Below, in pieces: positions 11,010 to 20,590 of a stretch of 64,000 nt of DNA. Position 1 is the first letter of the stretch, and every line of letters begins with the position of its first letter. The translations under genes and the position numbers were made by a program. Source of the stretch: Sabellastarte sp. h YS-2021 (taxonomy: Eukaryota > Annelida > Polychaeta > Sabellida > Sabellidae); NCBI GenBank assembly GCA_964017235.1, contig OZ024929.1:157031609-157095608 (forward strand), given 5' to 3'. The notes below the pieces were generated by a model. The model was not told where the DNA came from and did no database searches. It was given only the letters and a program-made list of their open reading frames with translations.

Positions 11010-11745
11010 GCCTCCTGGGGCCCCAGTAGCCAAAGTTCCCCTGCCAGTTCTCAAGGAGCTGGAACACCAGGCTAGACAAAATATCTCAACCCTCAACTTC
11101 ACCGCTGCATTTGCCAAAACCTCTTCTTCTTGCAATGCTTCCTTGGAAAAATGCCAACATAGCATTAAGTCAACTGTCAAGAAGATTAAATCTCAGATCC
11201 AGAAAGGTGCCAATCCTGAGAAAGCAGCAAAGCGCGGATATGAGGAAGTCACTGAGTACATGGATTTCTGGAACAAGACAGTTCTTGTTCAACACAGGGC
11301 CCTCACCTGTCTCAGCAAATCTCTAGCCCATATTCTCCAGAGGGAGTTATATGCTATGGCTAATACTGGCTTGCTTAGGCGTGAAGCCGAGATGACTGTA
11401 TTACATCCACAGTTAGGGGAAACGAGACATCAAGAACTTAGGAACTCGTCCTTTTGGGACCCGTCCTTGTTCGAGTCTCAACTCATGAAGGAAGGTGAGG
11501 ACTTCCTTCTCAATAAAGGCACCTCAAAAGATTCCCAGGGTTTCGCACCCTACCAGAATAAGCCCTTTCGTGGTCCCCACAAGAAAAGAGGCTCCTACAG
11601 GAAACGTCCCTATGGGGGCAATACCTCTCAAAGCAGTAACCAATCCTTTCCCTCGGGAAGAGGAAAACCCAACTTCAGAGGTTCTAGGGGTCGTTTTCGA
11701 CCCCACAATAGGGGAAGGGGGCGTGGAAATCCCCCTTCCCAATGA
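10972..11745 (+). CDS. DIRS gag-like protein, C-terminal part (copy A)
   Basis: A 257-residue continuation of gag in the +1 frame. Residues 20-160 resemble the family-2 gag blocks on the minus strand at 40046-40465 and 59685-60083: a helical region, then MANTGLLRREAEM, which corresponds to NLTLVRRDAYL. The last ~65 residues are Gly/Arg/Asn-rich (SFPSGRGKPNFRGSRGRF), a typical basic RNA-binding tail. The real start is probably not the ATG at 10972 but a frameshift from the upstream frame. It overlaps the RT frame by about 250 bp. Confidence 0.7.
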   Translation: MNTDFAKICITPRPPGAPVAKVPLPVLKELEHQARQNISTLNFTAAFAKTSSSCNASLEKCQHSIKSTVKKIKSQIQKGANPEKAAKRGYEEVTEYMDFWNKTVLVQHRALTCLSKSLAHILQRELYAMANTGLLRREAEMTVLHPQLGETRHQELRNSSFWDPSLFESQLMKEGEDFLLNKGTSKDSQGFAPYQNKPFRGPHKKRGSYRKRPYGGNTSQSSNQSFPSGRGKPNFRGSRGRFRPHNRGRGRGNPPSQ

Positions 11746-13801
11746 CTCCTACAAAGCCTCACTCAGTCCACCAGTAGGAGATTGCCTCCGTTCTTTCAAG
11801 AGAGACTGGCTAACAAACAAATGTTCTCAAAACGTGTTAAACATTATCACCAATGGCTACGTTCTGCCATTCCATTCAAAGCCAAACTTGATCAGATTTC
11901 CTCTGATTCTGTCAGAGTACAAGGCCCAACAAAAAGACCAAGCCTTGGCCACTTGTATCCAGTCTCTCCTGTCAAAGAACACTATCGAAAGCATGGAAAA
12001 TGTAAAATCTCTCAGGTTTTACAGTCGCCTGTTCCTAGTACCCAAGCCTCACCAAAGGTGGAGGCCAGTCATAGACTTAAGCAGGCTCAACACTTTTCTA
12101 CACGTAGAAAAGTTCAAAATGGAAACTCCAGAGTCCATCAGGACTTCCCTGGTTCCAGGGGAGTGGGTATCGTCGATAGACCTGTCAGACGCTTACCTTC
12201 ACATCCCCATCCACCCAAACTCAAGGAAATACCTAAGGTTTTGCTACAAGGCTCAGGTGTTCCAGTTCACCTCCCTACCTTTCGGACTGGCCACAGCCCC
12301 CCAGGTCTTTACGATGATCGTAAAGGAAGTGAAACTAATGGCCCTCTCAAGAGGACTCAGAATTCACCAATACCTGGACGACTGGCTGATCAGGTCCCAG
12401 TCTCAGGAGGAAGCCCAAGTGAACACACAGGCAGTGGTAGACCTAACTCAGTCCTTGGGGTGGATAATAAATCAGGAAAAATCAGAACTGAAACCTACTC
12501 AGGTGTTTTCGTTCGTGGGCTACGAATACCACCTAGATTCAGCCCTTGTAAAACCCACTCAAGAGAGATGGCTCAAACTTCAGGATTTGATCCTACGACT
12601 CAAGTCAAAACATGTTTTGACTGCAAGATGTTTGATGTCTCTAATTGGGTTGCTAGCCTCAACGGAGAAAATGGTCCCGGAGGGACGCCTTCACATGAGG
12701 CCCTTTCAGTTTCATCTCAAGGAGCACTGGAGATATCCTCAGTCGCTGGACATCCTCCTTCCTTGGACAGAAGCCATTGCAGCCCACCTAGATTGGTGGC
12801 AAAATCCCTCAAACGTGATGAAAGGTGCAGATCTTCATCCCAAAGACCACAGTATCCAGCTCTTTACCGACGCCTCAAATGAAGGTTGGGGCGCTCACTT
12901 AGACCAAAATTCTACAAAGGGTCTGTGGTCAGATCGGGAAAAAAGGCTACACATAAATGTCCTAGAATTGAAGGCGGTCTCCCTGGCCCTTCGAGACTTC
13001 AAGGACCAGTGCCAGAATCAAACAGTGTTAGTTGCGATGGACAACTCAACAGTGGTAGCCTACATCAACAAACAAGGAGGAACTCACTCAGCAGAGATGT
13101 GCGCTCTCCTGTGGAAAATCATGACCTGGTGCCATCACTACCACATAACATTGAAAGCCAGGCACATTCCAGGGTGCCTGAATATGATGGCCGACCTACT
13201 GTCCAGGTCCAACCAAGTGCAGTCAACAGAATGGTCTCTGCACCCACAGGTGTTCAAACAGATCTGCCAGAAGTGGTTCACACCTCATGTAGACTTATTT
13301 GCCACTCACCTGAACCACAAGCTCCCACTGTACGTGTCTCCTATCCCAGACCCAAGGGCCTGGGACATAGATGCTCTAAACATAGACTGGACCAACCTCA
13401 CGGCCTATGCTTACCCTCCTACGGCTCTCCTTCACAAGGTGATCCAAAAGATCAAGCAATGCCATTGCCTGATCATCGTGATAGCCCCAGGCTGGCCAGG
13501 GATGCCCTGGTTTTGGGACCTAGTGCATCTCTCAACAGAGATCCCACTACAACTCCCAGTGTCAACGACCCTACTCAAACAGTCCCACAAGTATGTGTTC
13601 CACAACAACCCCCAGCACCTGAACCTCCACGCCTGGTGTCTAGGAGCGGACAACTCCAAGAACAAGGCTTCTCTGTGGAGGTGGCAGAGAGAATTGCTGC
13701 TCCTCAGCGGTCATCAACAAAGACCATCTACAAGTCAAAGTGGGCCCTATTTGAAAAATGGTGCAGAGAAAATTCGGTGGATTTCTCCACTCCATCTGTG
13801 A
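11495..13801 (+). CDS. DIRS reverse transcriptase/RNase H polyprotein (copy A)
   Basis: The 768-codon frame is open throughout and is the best-preserved RT in the window. RT spans residues ~110-400: RLFLVPKPHQRWRPVIDLS at ~180, catalytic Asp in SSIDLSDAYLHIPIH at ~230, LPFGLATAP at ~262, and YLDDWL at 293-298. RNase H spans ~455-575: FTDAS (Asp 459), VLELKAV, MDNSTVVAYIN and ADLLSR, the usual acidic residues. A third conserved region (~590-710: VDLFAT, PDPRAWDIDAL, YAYPPTALL, IVIAPGWPGMPWFWDL) lies where a Dam-like methyltransferase has been proposed in DIRS elements; I cannot confirm that from sequence alone. The first ~85 residues overlap gag in another frame, so translation may start later. 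The C-terminus overlaps the recombinase frame. Confidence 0.9.
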   Translation: MRTSFSIKAPQKIPRVSHPTRISPFVVPTRKEAPTGNVPMGAIPLKAVTNPFPREEENPTSEVLGVVFDPTIGEGGVEIPLPNDSYKASLSPPVGDCLRSFKRDWLTNKCSQNVLNIITNGYVLPFHSKPNLIRFPLILSEYKAQQKDQALATCIQSLLSKNTIESMENVKSLRFYSRLFLVPKPHQRWRPVIDLSRLNTFLHVEKFKMETPESIRTSLVPGEWVSSIDLSDAYLHIPIHPNSRKYLRFCYKAQVFQFTSLPFGLATAPQVFTMIVKEVKLMALSRGLRIHQYLDDWLIRSQSQEEAQVNTQAVVDLTQSLGWIINQEKSELKPTQVFSFVGYEYHLDSALVKPTQERWLKLQDLILRLKSKHVLTARCLMSLIGLLASTEKMVPEGRLHMRPFQFHLKEHWRYPQSLDILLPWTEAIAAHLDWWQNPSNVMKGADLHPKDHSIQLFTDASNEGWGAHLDQNSTKGLWSDREKRLHINVLELKAVSLALRDFKDQCQNQTVLVAMDNSTVVAYINKQGGTHSAEMCALLWKIMTWCHHYHITLKARHIPGCLNMMADLLSRSNQVQSTEWSLHPQVFKQICQKWFTPHVDLFATHLNHKLPLYVSPIPDPRAWDIDALNIDWTNLTAYAYPPTALLHKVIQKIKQCHCLIIVIAPGWPGMPWFWDLVHLSTEIPLQLPVSTTLLKQSHKYVFHNNPQHLNLHAWCLGADNSKNKASLWRWQRELLLLSGHQQRPSTSQSGPYLKNGAEKIRWISPLHL

Positions 13802-14010
13802 AACAAATCTCAGATTTTTTCATGTACCTGTACCAAGACCTAAACAGGCGCCCCTCGACCATTGATGGTTACAGGACTGCAATCGTTGACACTTTGTGCC
13901 CAACGGCCCACCATATTGCACATAACGCAGACCTTCATAGGTTACTCTCCAGTTTTCACAGGGATCGTCCCAAAAGTTCCAGAAATTTACCCAAGTGGAA
14001 CCTTTCTGTT
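13600..14010 (+). pseudogene. DIRS tyrosine recombinase, N-terminal half (copy A)
   Basis: This frame overlaps the end of the RT ORF and encodes the core-binding domain: EQGFSVEVAERIAAPQRSS, YKSKWALFEKWC, ISDFFMYLYQD, STIDGYRTAI and LHRLLSSFHRDRP. It stops just after KWNLSV because a LINE was inserted at 14011; the last residues before the stop at 14022 are LINE sequence. The protein resumes at 15063. The same frame is open upstream to 12886 across RNase H. In DIRS elements this enzyme inserts a closed circular DNA without staggered cuts. Confidence 0.85.
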
Positions 14011-15053
14011 AGAATAGAATAGAAACATTTATATAGCGCAAAATTGATGCAACATCCTCTAATGCGCTTGAAATCAAAAAGGGAAAGTCGAGGGATGTTC
14101 GAGGTCATGATTCAAGGTTAGCGCCCGCCAGGTAGATGTACTATGGTGGAGGATATGCTAATCTAAACAAGTAGGTCTTTAGCTGGCTACGGAAACCTGT
14201 AATTGTTTGTTGTGATTGTACTGATTGTGGGAGTCTGTTCCATTCTATGGGGGAAGCCACTGCAAAACCTCTCCTACCGATGGCCTTTTTGTGAGAGGCT
14301 GAGGAAAGAGAAAGACGATTTCCACGTGTTAGACAACTGGTTTTGATCAAGGATGATAGGTATGTGGGTTGAGAGAAATTTATAGCCTTGAAAGTAATTA
14401 GATTGTACTTAAACAATATACGGTAAGTGATAGGAAGCCAGTGTAGTTTTTGAAGAAAAGGAGTGACATGGCTAGTTCTATCAAGTCTAAAAACAATTCT
14501 ACAAAGGGCATTTTGTATCTTTTGGAGTTTAGCAACATTGTACTTACTGATGCCATAAAGTAGGGAATTGCAGTAGTTAAGTCGACTACTGATCATTGAG
14601 TTTGCAAGCAAGGCTGCAGTTTCCATACTGAGGTATTTACGGATACGTCTTAGGTCCTTAAGGTGGTAGTAGCAGGCTCGACACGTATTAGTTATGTGGT
14701 TGGAAAAGGTGTTTCCAGAGTCAAAAATTACACCCAGGTTCTTGACTGTATCAGTAGGGGAAATAGAATTTCCGAGAAGTTGAGTAGGGAATTTATTTAT
14801 GAGGGACTCTCTGGCTTGTCTATCACCTATTATAATAAATTCAGTTTTCTCGGGATTGAGTTTCAATTTCACGCCAGCCATCCAGTTTTGGATACATGTG
14901 AGACACTCTGTAAGCTCAGCGAAACTGGAATCAAAATTCCTATTGTCCAATGCTAGATATATTTGGGTGTCATCAGCATATAGATGGTGGGTGACATTGA
15001 AATTGGAAACGATATTACTGAGAGGGGTTGTGTAAAGGGTAAAAAGGAGGGGT
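14011..15053 (-). mobile_element. 5'-truncated LINE inserted in DIRS copy A
   Basis: The perfect 9-bp direct repeat CTTTCTGTT flanks it (14002-14010 and 15054-15062). The intact allele of the site is seen in copy B, where TGGAACCTTTCTGTTG is continuous (minus strand, 22766-22781). On its sense strand the element ends in GCGCTATATAAATGTTTC and a short ATTCT repeat, which fits LINEs of the CR1/L2 type. Only the last ~1 kb was inserted. Confidence 0.92.
14141..15053 (-). pseudogene. LINE reverse transcriptase, C-terminal portion
   Basis: The frame encodes the RT palm and the region after it: LYTTPLSNI, the catalytic HLYADDTQIYL motif, LKLNPEKTEFIIIG, VKNLGVIFDS, LRRIRKYLS, LNYCNSLLYG, LQKIQNALCRIVF, FLQKLHWLPITYRILFK and the terminal EWNRLPQSVQSQQTI. 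The apparent 373-residue frame continues upstream into DIRS DNA read on its antisense strand (68 residues); that part is not LINE. The endonuclease and the N-terminal RT are missing by 5' truncation. The family is CR1/L2/jockey-like; the exact clade needs a tree. Confidence 0.88.
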
Positions 15054-15062
15054 CTTTCTGTT

Positions 15063-15818
15063 GTCCTCAACGAGCTCACAAAAGCACCATTTGAGCCCAT
15101 GAAAGACACAGACCTCAAACATCTTACCCTCAAAACTGCTTTCTTGCTAGCTTTGGCCTCCGGCAAGCGCCGCAGCGAAATCCATGCCTGGGTCGCAAAC
15201 AAAGTATCTAATCTAGGCCAATGGGAAAAGGTTGCCTTGTTCCCTTCTGATTTCATAGCCAAAAACCAACTAGCAAGAGAAGGTTCTCAAAGTGTGTCTC
15301 CGGTGACTCTTTCTGCTTTGACTACCATTGTAGATAGACAATTTAAAGAAGACAGGACCTTGTGTCCCGTGCGGGCCCTGAGGTTTTATTTGGACCGAAC
15401 AAAAGACCTGAGAGGGTCTCGTTCTCTCCTTTTCATCTCCTTTAAGAAAGGACATACCTCAGACATCAGACCCGCTACACTCTCTTCATGGTTGAAACAA
15501 ACCATTCTACTTTGTTACAAACAAGCAGATCAACAAGCCTTGGACTTGGTCCAAGTCAAAGCGCATGACATCCGGGCCTTCGCGGCCTCTAAGGCCTTTT
15601 ACGGTGGGGTATCGGTGGACCACAACACATTTACAAATTTTTACCTAAAAGACCTTACTTGGTCGGACACCGACAACAATATGTATCTGGGACCCGTAGT
15701 GGCGGCACAACAAGTCCTAGATCCTTCCCCTCAGACCAGTTGTCCTCGGAAAGAAAAAAGAGGGGGGGGGGGCACATCCGCTACAACCAAGTCTTCAGGA
15801 GTCTCTCCCAGGATCTAG
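15063..15818 (+). pseudogene. DIRS tyrosine recombinase, catalytic half (copy A), HW box deleted
   Basis: Continuation of the recombinase after the LINE: LKHLTLKTAFLLALASGKRRSEIHAW (first catalytic Arg), VRALRFYLDRT, LLFISFKKG, KAHDIRAFAASKAF (H-x-x-R), then FTNFYLKDL with the likely nucleophilic Tyr. In copy B the segment after VLVD includes ACHWKAHNTF. Here 30 bp are missing in frame, removing the box-II His-Trp (ACHWK) while the flanking residues are intact. The frame then reads into the A/G tract. The enzyme would be inactive even without the LINE. Confidence 0.88.
15747..15772 (+). other. Polypurine tract after the recombinase gene (copy A)
   Basis: An A-rich then G-rich run (AAAGAAAAAAGAGGGGG and more G). 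The same arrangement, purine A-run then G-run on the sense strand, is present at 22030-22048, 28426-28440, 34811-34828 and 57865-57886 in both DIRS families. Confidence 0.7.
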
Positions 15819-16274
15819 GTATTCCTTTACCTTCAAGATATTACGGGTAAGGTCATTTTATTTTTTAGTTATCAAGTAATTAAGCGTCCCTTGCGGGACG
15901 CTTGTTTGTGTATGGGAGAGCTTCCGGCTCCGCCGGCTCCTGCGGCTCCGCCGGCTCCGCATTTTGTTTTCCTTATAACTCTGTAACCGTTAGGTGGATT
16001 CTTTTCAAATTTGGCAGGTTTAGGCAGTAGCCTTGGGGAATTTTTTTGAATATGCTGCAGTGACATTTCAACCAATCAGAGAGGTCACATGACCAAAAAT
16101 GTCTTTTTTCGATGGGGAAGCTTGTCCGGATGATAACTTGAAAGGAATTTTATCAATTCACCTGAAACTTGGCAAATACATTCATTCTATTAAAATCTGG
16201 AAATCATTAGATTTTGGCATTGATTGGTCAAGAAATGGCCGAGTAATTAATGATTAATTAATCATTACGAATTT

Positions 16275-17575
16275 TCCAAATAAGGAAAATACAAAAATGC
16301 TTATATCTCGAAAACCGTGCTAGATAGAGCGATTTCGACGAAATTTTTGACCCGCAGGTTATTTCTGCGGAGTATTTTTCCCAATTTTCAAAAAAATTTT
16401 GTCTCGCCCAAAATGGCGGCCATTTTGAATTTTCGAAATTTTCGCAAAAATTGCAAAACACAAAAATGCTTATATCTCAAAAACCGTGCTAGTTAGAGCA
16501 ATTTCGACGAAATTTTTGACCCGCAGGATATCTCTGCAGAGTACTTTTCTCAATTTTCAAAAAATTTTTGTCTCGCCAAAAATGGCGGCCATTTTGAATT
16601 TTCGAAATTTTCGCAAAAATTGCAAAGCACAAAAATGCTTATATCTCGAAAACCGTGCTAGTTAGAGCGATTTCGACAAAATTTTTGACCCGCAGGGTAT
16701 CTCTGCGGAGTAGTTATCCCAATTTTGAAAAAAAAATTTTCTCGCCAAAAATGGCGGCCATTTTGAATTTTCGAATTTTTCGCAAAAATTGCAAAACATA
16801 AAAATGCTTATATCTCGAAAACCCTGCAAGATAGAGCAATTTCGACGAAATTTTTGACCCACAGGGTATATCTGCAGAGTAGCCATGCCAATTTTCAAAA
16901 AAATTTTGTCTCGCCACAAATGGCGGCCATTTTGAATTTTCGAATTTTTCGCAAAAATTGCAAAACATAAAAATGCTTATATCTCGAAAACCCTGCTAGA
17001 TAGAGCGATTTCGACGAAATTTTTGACCTGCAGGGTATCTCTGCAGAGTAGCCATGCCAATTTTCAGAGAAAAAATTTCTCGCAAAAAATGGCGGCCATT
17101 TTGAATTTTCGAATTTTTCGCAAAATTGCAAAACACAAAAATGCTTATATCTCGAAAACCGTGCTAGATAGAGCGATTTCGACGAAATTTTTGACCCACA
17201 GGGTACCTCTGCAGAGTAGCCATGCCAATTTTCAGACAAAAAATTTCTCGCAAAAAATGGCGGCCATTTTGAATTTTTGAATTTTTCGCAAAATTGCAAA
17301 ACACAAAAATGCTTATATCTCGAAAACCGTGCTAGATAGAGCAATTTCAACGAAATTTTTGACCCACAGGGTATCCCTGCAGAGTAGCCATGCCAATTTT
17401 CAAAAAAAATTTCTCTTGCCAAAAATGGCGGCCATTTTGAATTTTCGAATTTTTGCGCAAAAATTGCAAAACACAAAAATGCTAATATTTCGAAAACCGT
17501 GCTACATAGAGCGATTTCGACGAAATTTGTTATCTTCAGGGTATCTCTGCAGAGCAGCTATCCCAAAGAGCTTTC
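16275..17575. repeat. ~169-bp tandem array, eight units
   Basis: AAAAATGCTTATATCTCG recurs with 168-170-bp spacing (16297, 16466, 16635, 16804, 16973, 17141, 17309, 17479). Each unit holds AGAGCGATTTCGACGAAAT and AATGGCGGCCATTTTGAAT. The minus-strand frames across the array are repeats of a fortuitous reading frame, not a protein family. Two diverged units recur at 20100-20330. Confidence 0.95.
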
Positions 17576-19970
17576 ACTTGGTGAAGTTTCAGACCCATAG
17601 CTAATTGCTCACCTACTCAAAAAGAGTAAATGCGAATTACCTCTAAAAGTATTGCAGATGGCCAATTTTTCTCAAATAACTCATTCACCTACTTTTGGAA
17701 GAGCTTTCACTTGGTGAAGTTTCAGACCCGTAGCTAATTACTCACCTACTCAAAATGAGTAAATGCTAATTATCTCAAAAACTATTGCTGATACCCAATT
17801 TTTATCAAATAACTCATTCAGCTACTTTTGGGAGAGCTTTCACTTGGTGAAGTTTCAGACCCATAGCTAATTACTCACCTACTCAAAATGAGTAAATGCG
17901 AATTATCTCTAAAAGTATTGCAGATAGCCAATTTTTGTCAAATTAATCATTCACCTACTTTTGGGAGAGCTTTCACTTGGTGAAGTTTCAGACCCATAGC
18001 TAATTACTCACCTACTCAAAATGAGTAAATGCGATTTATCTCTAAAAGTATTGCAGATAGCCAATTTTTCTCAAATAACTCATTCACCTACTTTTGGGAG
18101 AGCTTTCACTCTGTGAAGTTTCAGACCCATAGCTAATTACTCACCTACTCAAAATGAGTAAATGCGAATTACCTCTAAAAGTATTGCAGATGGCCAATTT
18201 TTCTCAAATAACTCATTCACCTACTTTTGGAAGAGCTTTCACATGGTGAAGTTTCAGACCCATAGCCAATTACTCACCTACTCAAAATAAGTAAATGCGA
18301 ATTATCTCTAAAAGTATTGCAGATAGCCAATTTTTCTCAAATAACTCATTCACCTACTTTTGGGAGAGCTTTCACATGGTGAAGTTTCAGACCCATAGCT
18401 AATTATTTACCTACTCAAAATGAGTAAATGCTAATTATCTGTAAAAGTATTGCGGATACCCAATTTTTATCAAATAACTCATTCATCTACTTGTGGGAGA
18501 GCTTTCACATGGTGAAGTTTCAGACCCATAGCTAATTACTCACCTACTCAAAATGAGTAAATGCGAATTATCTCTAAAAGTATTGCAGATAGCCAATTTT
18601 TCCCAAATAACTCATTCACCTACTTTTGGGAGAGCTTTCACTTGGTGAAGTTTCAGACCCATAGCTAATTACTCACCTACTCAAAATGAGTAAATGCGAA
18701 TTATCTCTAAAAGTATTGCAGATAGCCAATTTTTCTCAAATAACTCATTCACCTACTTTTGGGAGAGCTTTCACTTGGTGAAGTTTCAGACCCATAGCTA
18801 ATTACTCACCTACTCAAAATGAGTAAATGCGAATTATCTCTAAAAGTATTGCAGATAGCCAATTTTTCTCAAATAACTCATTCACCTACTTTTGGGAGAG
18901 CTTTCACTTGGTGAAGTTTCAGACCCATAGCTGATTACTCACCTACTCAAAATGAGTAAATGCGAATTATCTCTAAAAGTATTGCAGATAGCCAATTTTT
19001 GTCAAATTAATCATTCACCTACTTTTGGGAGAGCTTTCACTTGGTGAAGTTTCAGACCCATAGCTAATTACTCACCTACTCAAAATGAGTAAATGTGAAT
19101 TATCTCTAAAAGTATTGCAGATAGCCAATTTTTCTCAAATAACTCATTCACCTACTTTTGGGAGAGCTTTCACTCTGTAAAGTTTCAGACCCATAGCTAA
19201 TTACTCACCTACTCAAAATGAGTAAATGCGAATTATCTCTAAAAGTATTGCAGATAGCCAATTTTTCTCAAATAACTCATTCACCTACTTTTGGGAGAGC
19301 TTTCACTTGGTGAAGTTTGAGACCCATAGCTAATTACTCACCTACTCAAAATGAGTAAATGCGAATTATCTCTAAAAGTATTGCAGATAGCCAGTTTTTC
19401 TCAAATTAATCATTCACCTACTTTTGGGAGAGCTTTCACTTGGTGAAGTTTCAGACCCATAGCTAATTACTCACCTACTCAAAATGAGTAAATGCGAATT
19501 ATCTGTAAAAGTATTGCAGATAGCCAATTTTTCTCAAATAACTCATTCACCTACTTTTGGGAGAGCTTTCACTTGGTGAAGTTTCAGACCCATAGCTAAT
19601 TACTCACCTACTCAAAATGAGTAAATGCGAATTATCTCTAAAAGTATTGCAGATAGCCAATTTTTGTCAAATTAATCATTCACCTACTTTTGGGAGAGCT
19701 TTCACTTGGTGAAGTTTCAGACCCATAGCTAATTACTCGTCTACTCAAAATGAGTAAATGCGAATTATCTCTAAAAGTATTGCAGATAGCCAATTTTTCT
19801 CAAATAACTCATTCACCTACTTTTGGCAGAGCTTTCACTTGGTGAAGTTTCAGACCCATAGCTAATTATTCACCTACTCAAAATGAGTAAATGTGAATTA
19901 TCTCTTAATAGTATTGCAGATAGCCAATTTTTCTCAAATAACTCATTCACCTACTTTTGGAAGACCTTTC
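17568..19970. repeat. ~133-bp tandem array, about 18 near-identical units
   Basis: GAGCTTTCACTTGGTGAAG recurs every 133 bp (17568, 17701, 17834, 17967, 18100 and on to about 19960). Units differ by only a few substitutions. Shared small variants, such as AAATTAATCATT in place of AAATAACTCATT, recur in non-adjacent units, which suggests multi-unit duplication. The array is sandwiched inside the 169-bp array. No CRISPR architecture: there are no unique spacers. Confidence 0.96.
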
Positions 19971-20474
19971 ACACACGAAAATGAAAAATTGTGAATATCT
20001 CGGAAAAGCTATTTCTTCTGCTTTAATGCTCGGCGGGAGATACACACCACAGCAGTGGTCTTGACAAAAATTTTTGTCTCCCCAAAAATGGTGGCCATTT
20101 TGAATTTTCAAAGTTTTTGCAAAACACAAAAATGCTTATATCTCGAAAACCATGCTATATGGAGTGAACTCAACAAAATTTTGGACCTGCTGGGTATCTC
20201 TGCAGAGTAGCCATGCCAATTTTCAAAATATTTTTGTCCCGCCAAATATAGCGGACATTTTTAATTTTTTTATTTTTTGCAAAACACAAAAATGCTTATA
20301 TCTTGAAAACCGTGCTAGATAGAGCAGACTGCGCTGACTTTGGTTGCCACAACAGTATAAGGCTAGAAACGAAGCATTTTCTTAATACTTTAGCACTCAC
20401 CTTTATATCCTTTTCGGGACGCTTTGTTTTTGCTATGCAAAAACATTATCTTTTTTTTTTGCGAGCGATCCTCT

Positions 20475-20590
20475 AGTTTATAATTGGTCCTAGAGGTTTG
20501 GAATGGTAAACCATAGGAAATCATGGGCTGGGAATGTATTTGTGTGGTTAGATTTGACCTTGGACCCCTTCTTCAAGGTCGAACGAGGAT
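20475..20590 (-). repeat. Single satellite A unit
   Basis: GGTCCTAGAGGTTTGGAATG through CAAGGTCGAACGAGGATA is one copy of the ~145-bp unit found at 7990-8590 and, inverted, at 42186-43256. Confidence 0.75.

Larger units (their letters stand above)
9443..15880 (+). mobile_element. DIRS retrotransposon copy A (family 1), 3'-truncated
   Basis: The 5' inverted terminal repeat (ITR) starts at the TTTT core (9443-9446) and continues into GCTTACCATGTGGGACTTAA, shared with the termini of copy B/E. The order is ITR, 5' leader, gag-like ORF, RT/RNase H ORF and tyrosine recombinase ORF, as expected of a DIRS element, with no LTR, protease or DDE integrase. The recombinase gene is split by a LINE (14011-15053). 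The copy stops near 15880, where a satellite element starts, so its ICR and right ITR are missing. RT is open, gag is frameshifted and the recombinase is broken, so the copy is defective. Confidence 0.92.
15881..20470. mobile_element. Large satellite-bearing element with terminal GGGACGCT repeats
   Basis: It starts AATTAAGCGTCCC and a perfect 9-bp stem hairpin (AAGCGTCCC TTGC GGGACGCTT, about 15884-15905). The far end, near 20420, repeats GGGACGCTTTG. The leader (15900-16270) is shared with 6700-7030. Then come eight ~169-bp units, eighteen ~133-bp units, and two more diverged 169-bp units. There is no coding capacity. It interrupts the 3' end of DIRS copy A. I infer a non-autonomous element of the hairpin-ended, minisatellite-containing type common in marine invertebrates; a Helitron/Helentron link is possible but unproven. 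Confidence 0.65.

Noticed and set aside
14141-15262. A single 373-residue LINE protein
   Set aside because: The first 68 residues are antisense DIRS sequence; the LINE part ends at the TSD, position 15053.
9443-15880. LTR retrotransposon (Gypsy-like) identity for copy A
   Set aside because: No LTRs, protease or DDE integrase; inverted termini and a tyrosine recombinase identify DIRS.
16258-17604. Repeated minus- and plus-strand ORFs with similar peptides
   Set aside because: They are translations of the 169-bp satellite; the frames end and restart with the unit and have no protein features.
17568-19970. Regular repeats resembling a CRISPR array
   Set aside because: The whole 133-bp unit is repeated with no unique spacers, and the context is an animal genome; it is a satellite array.
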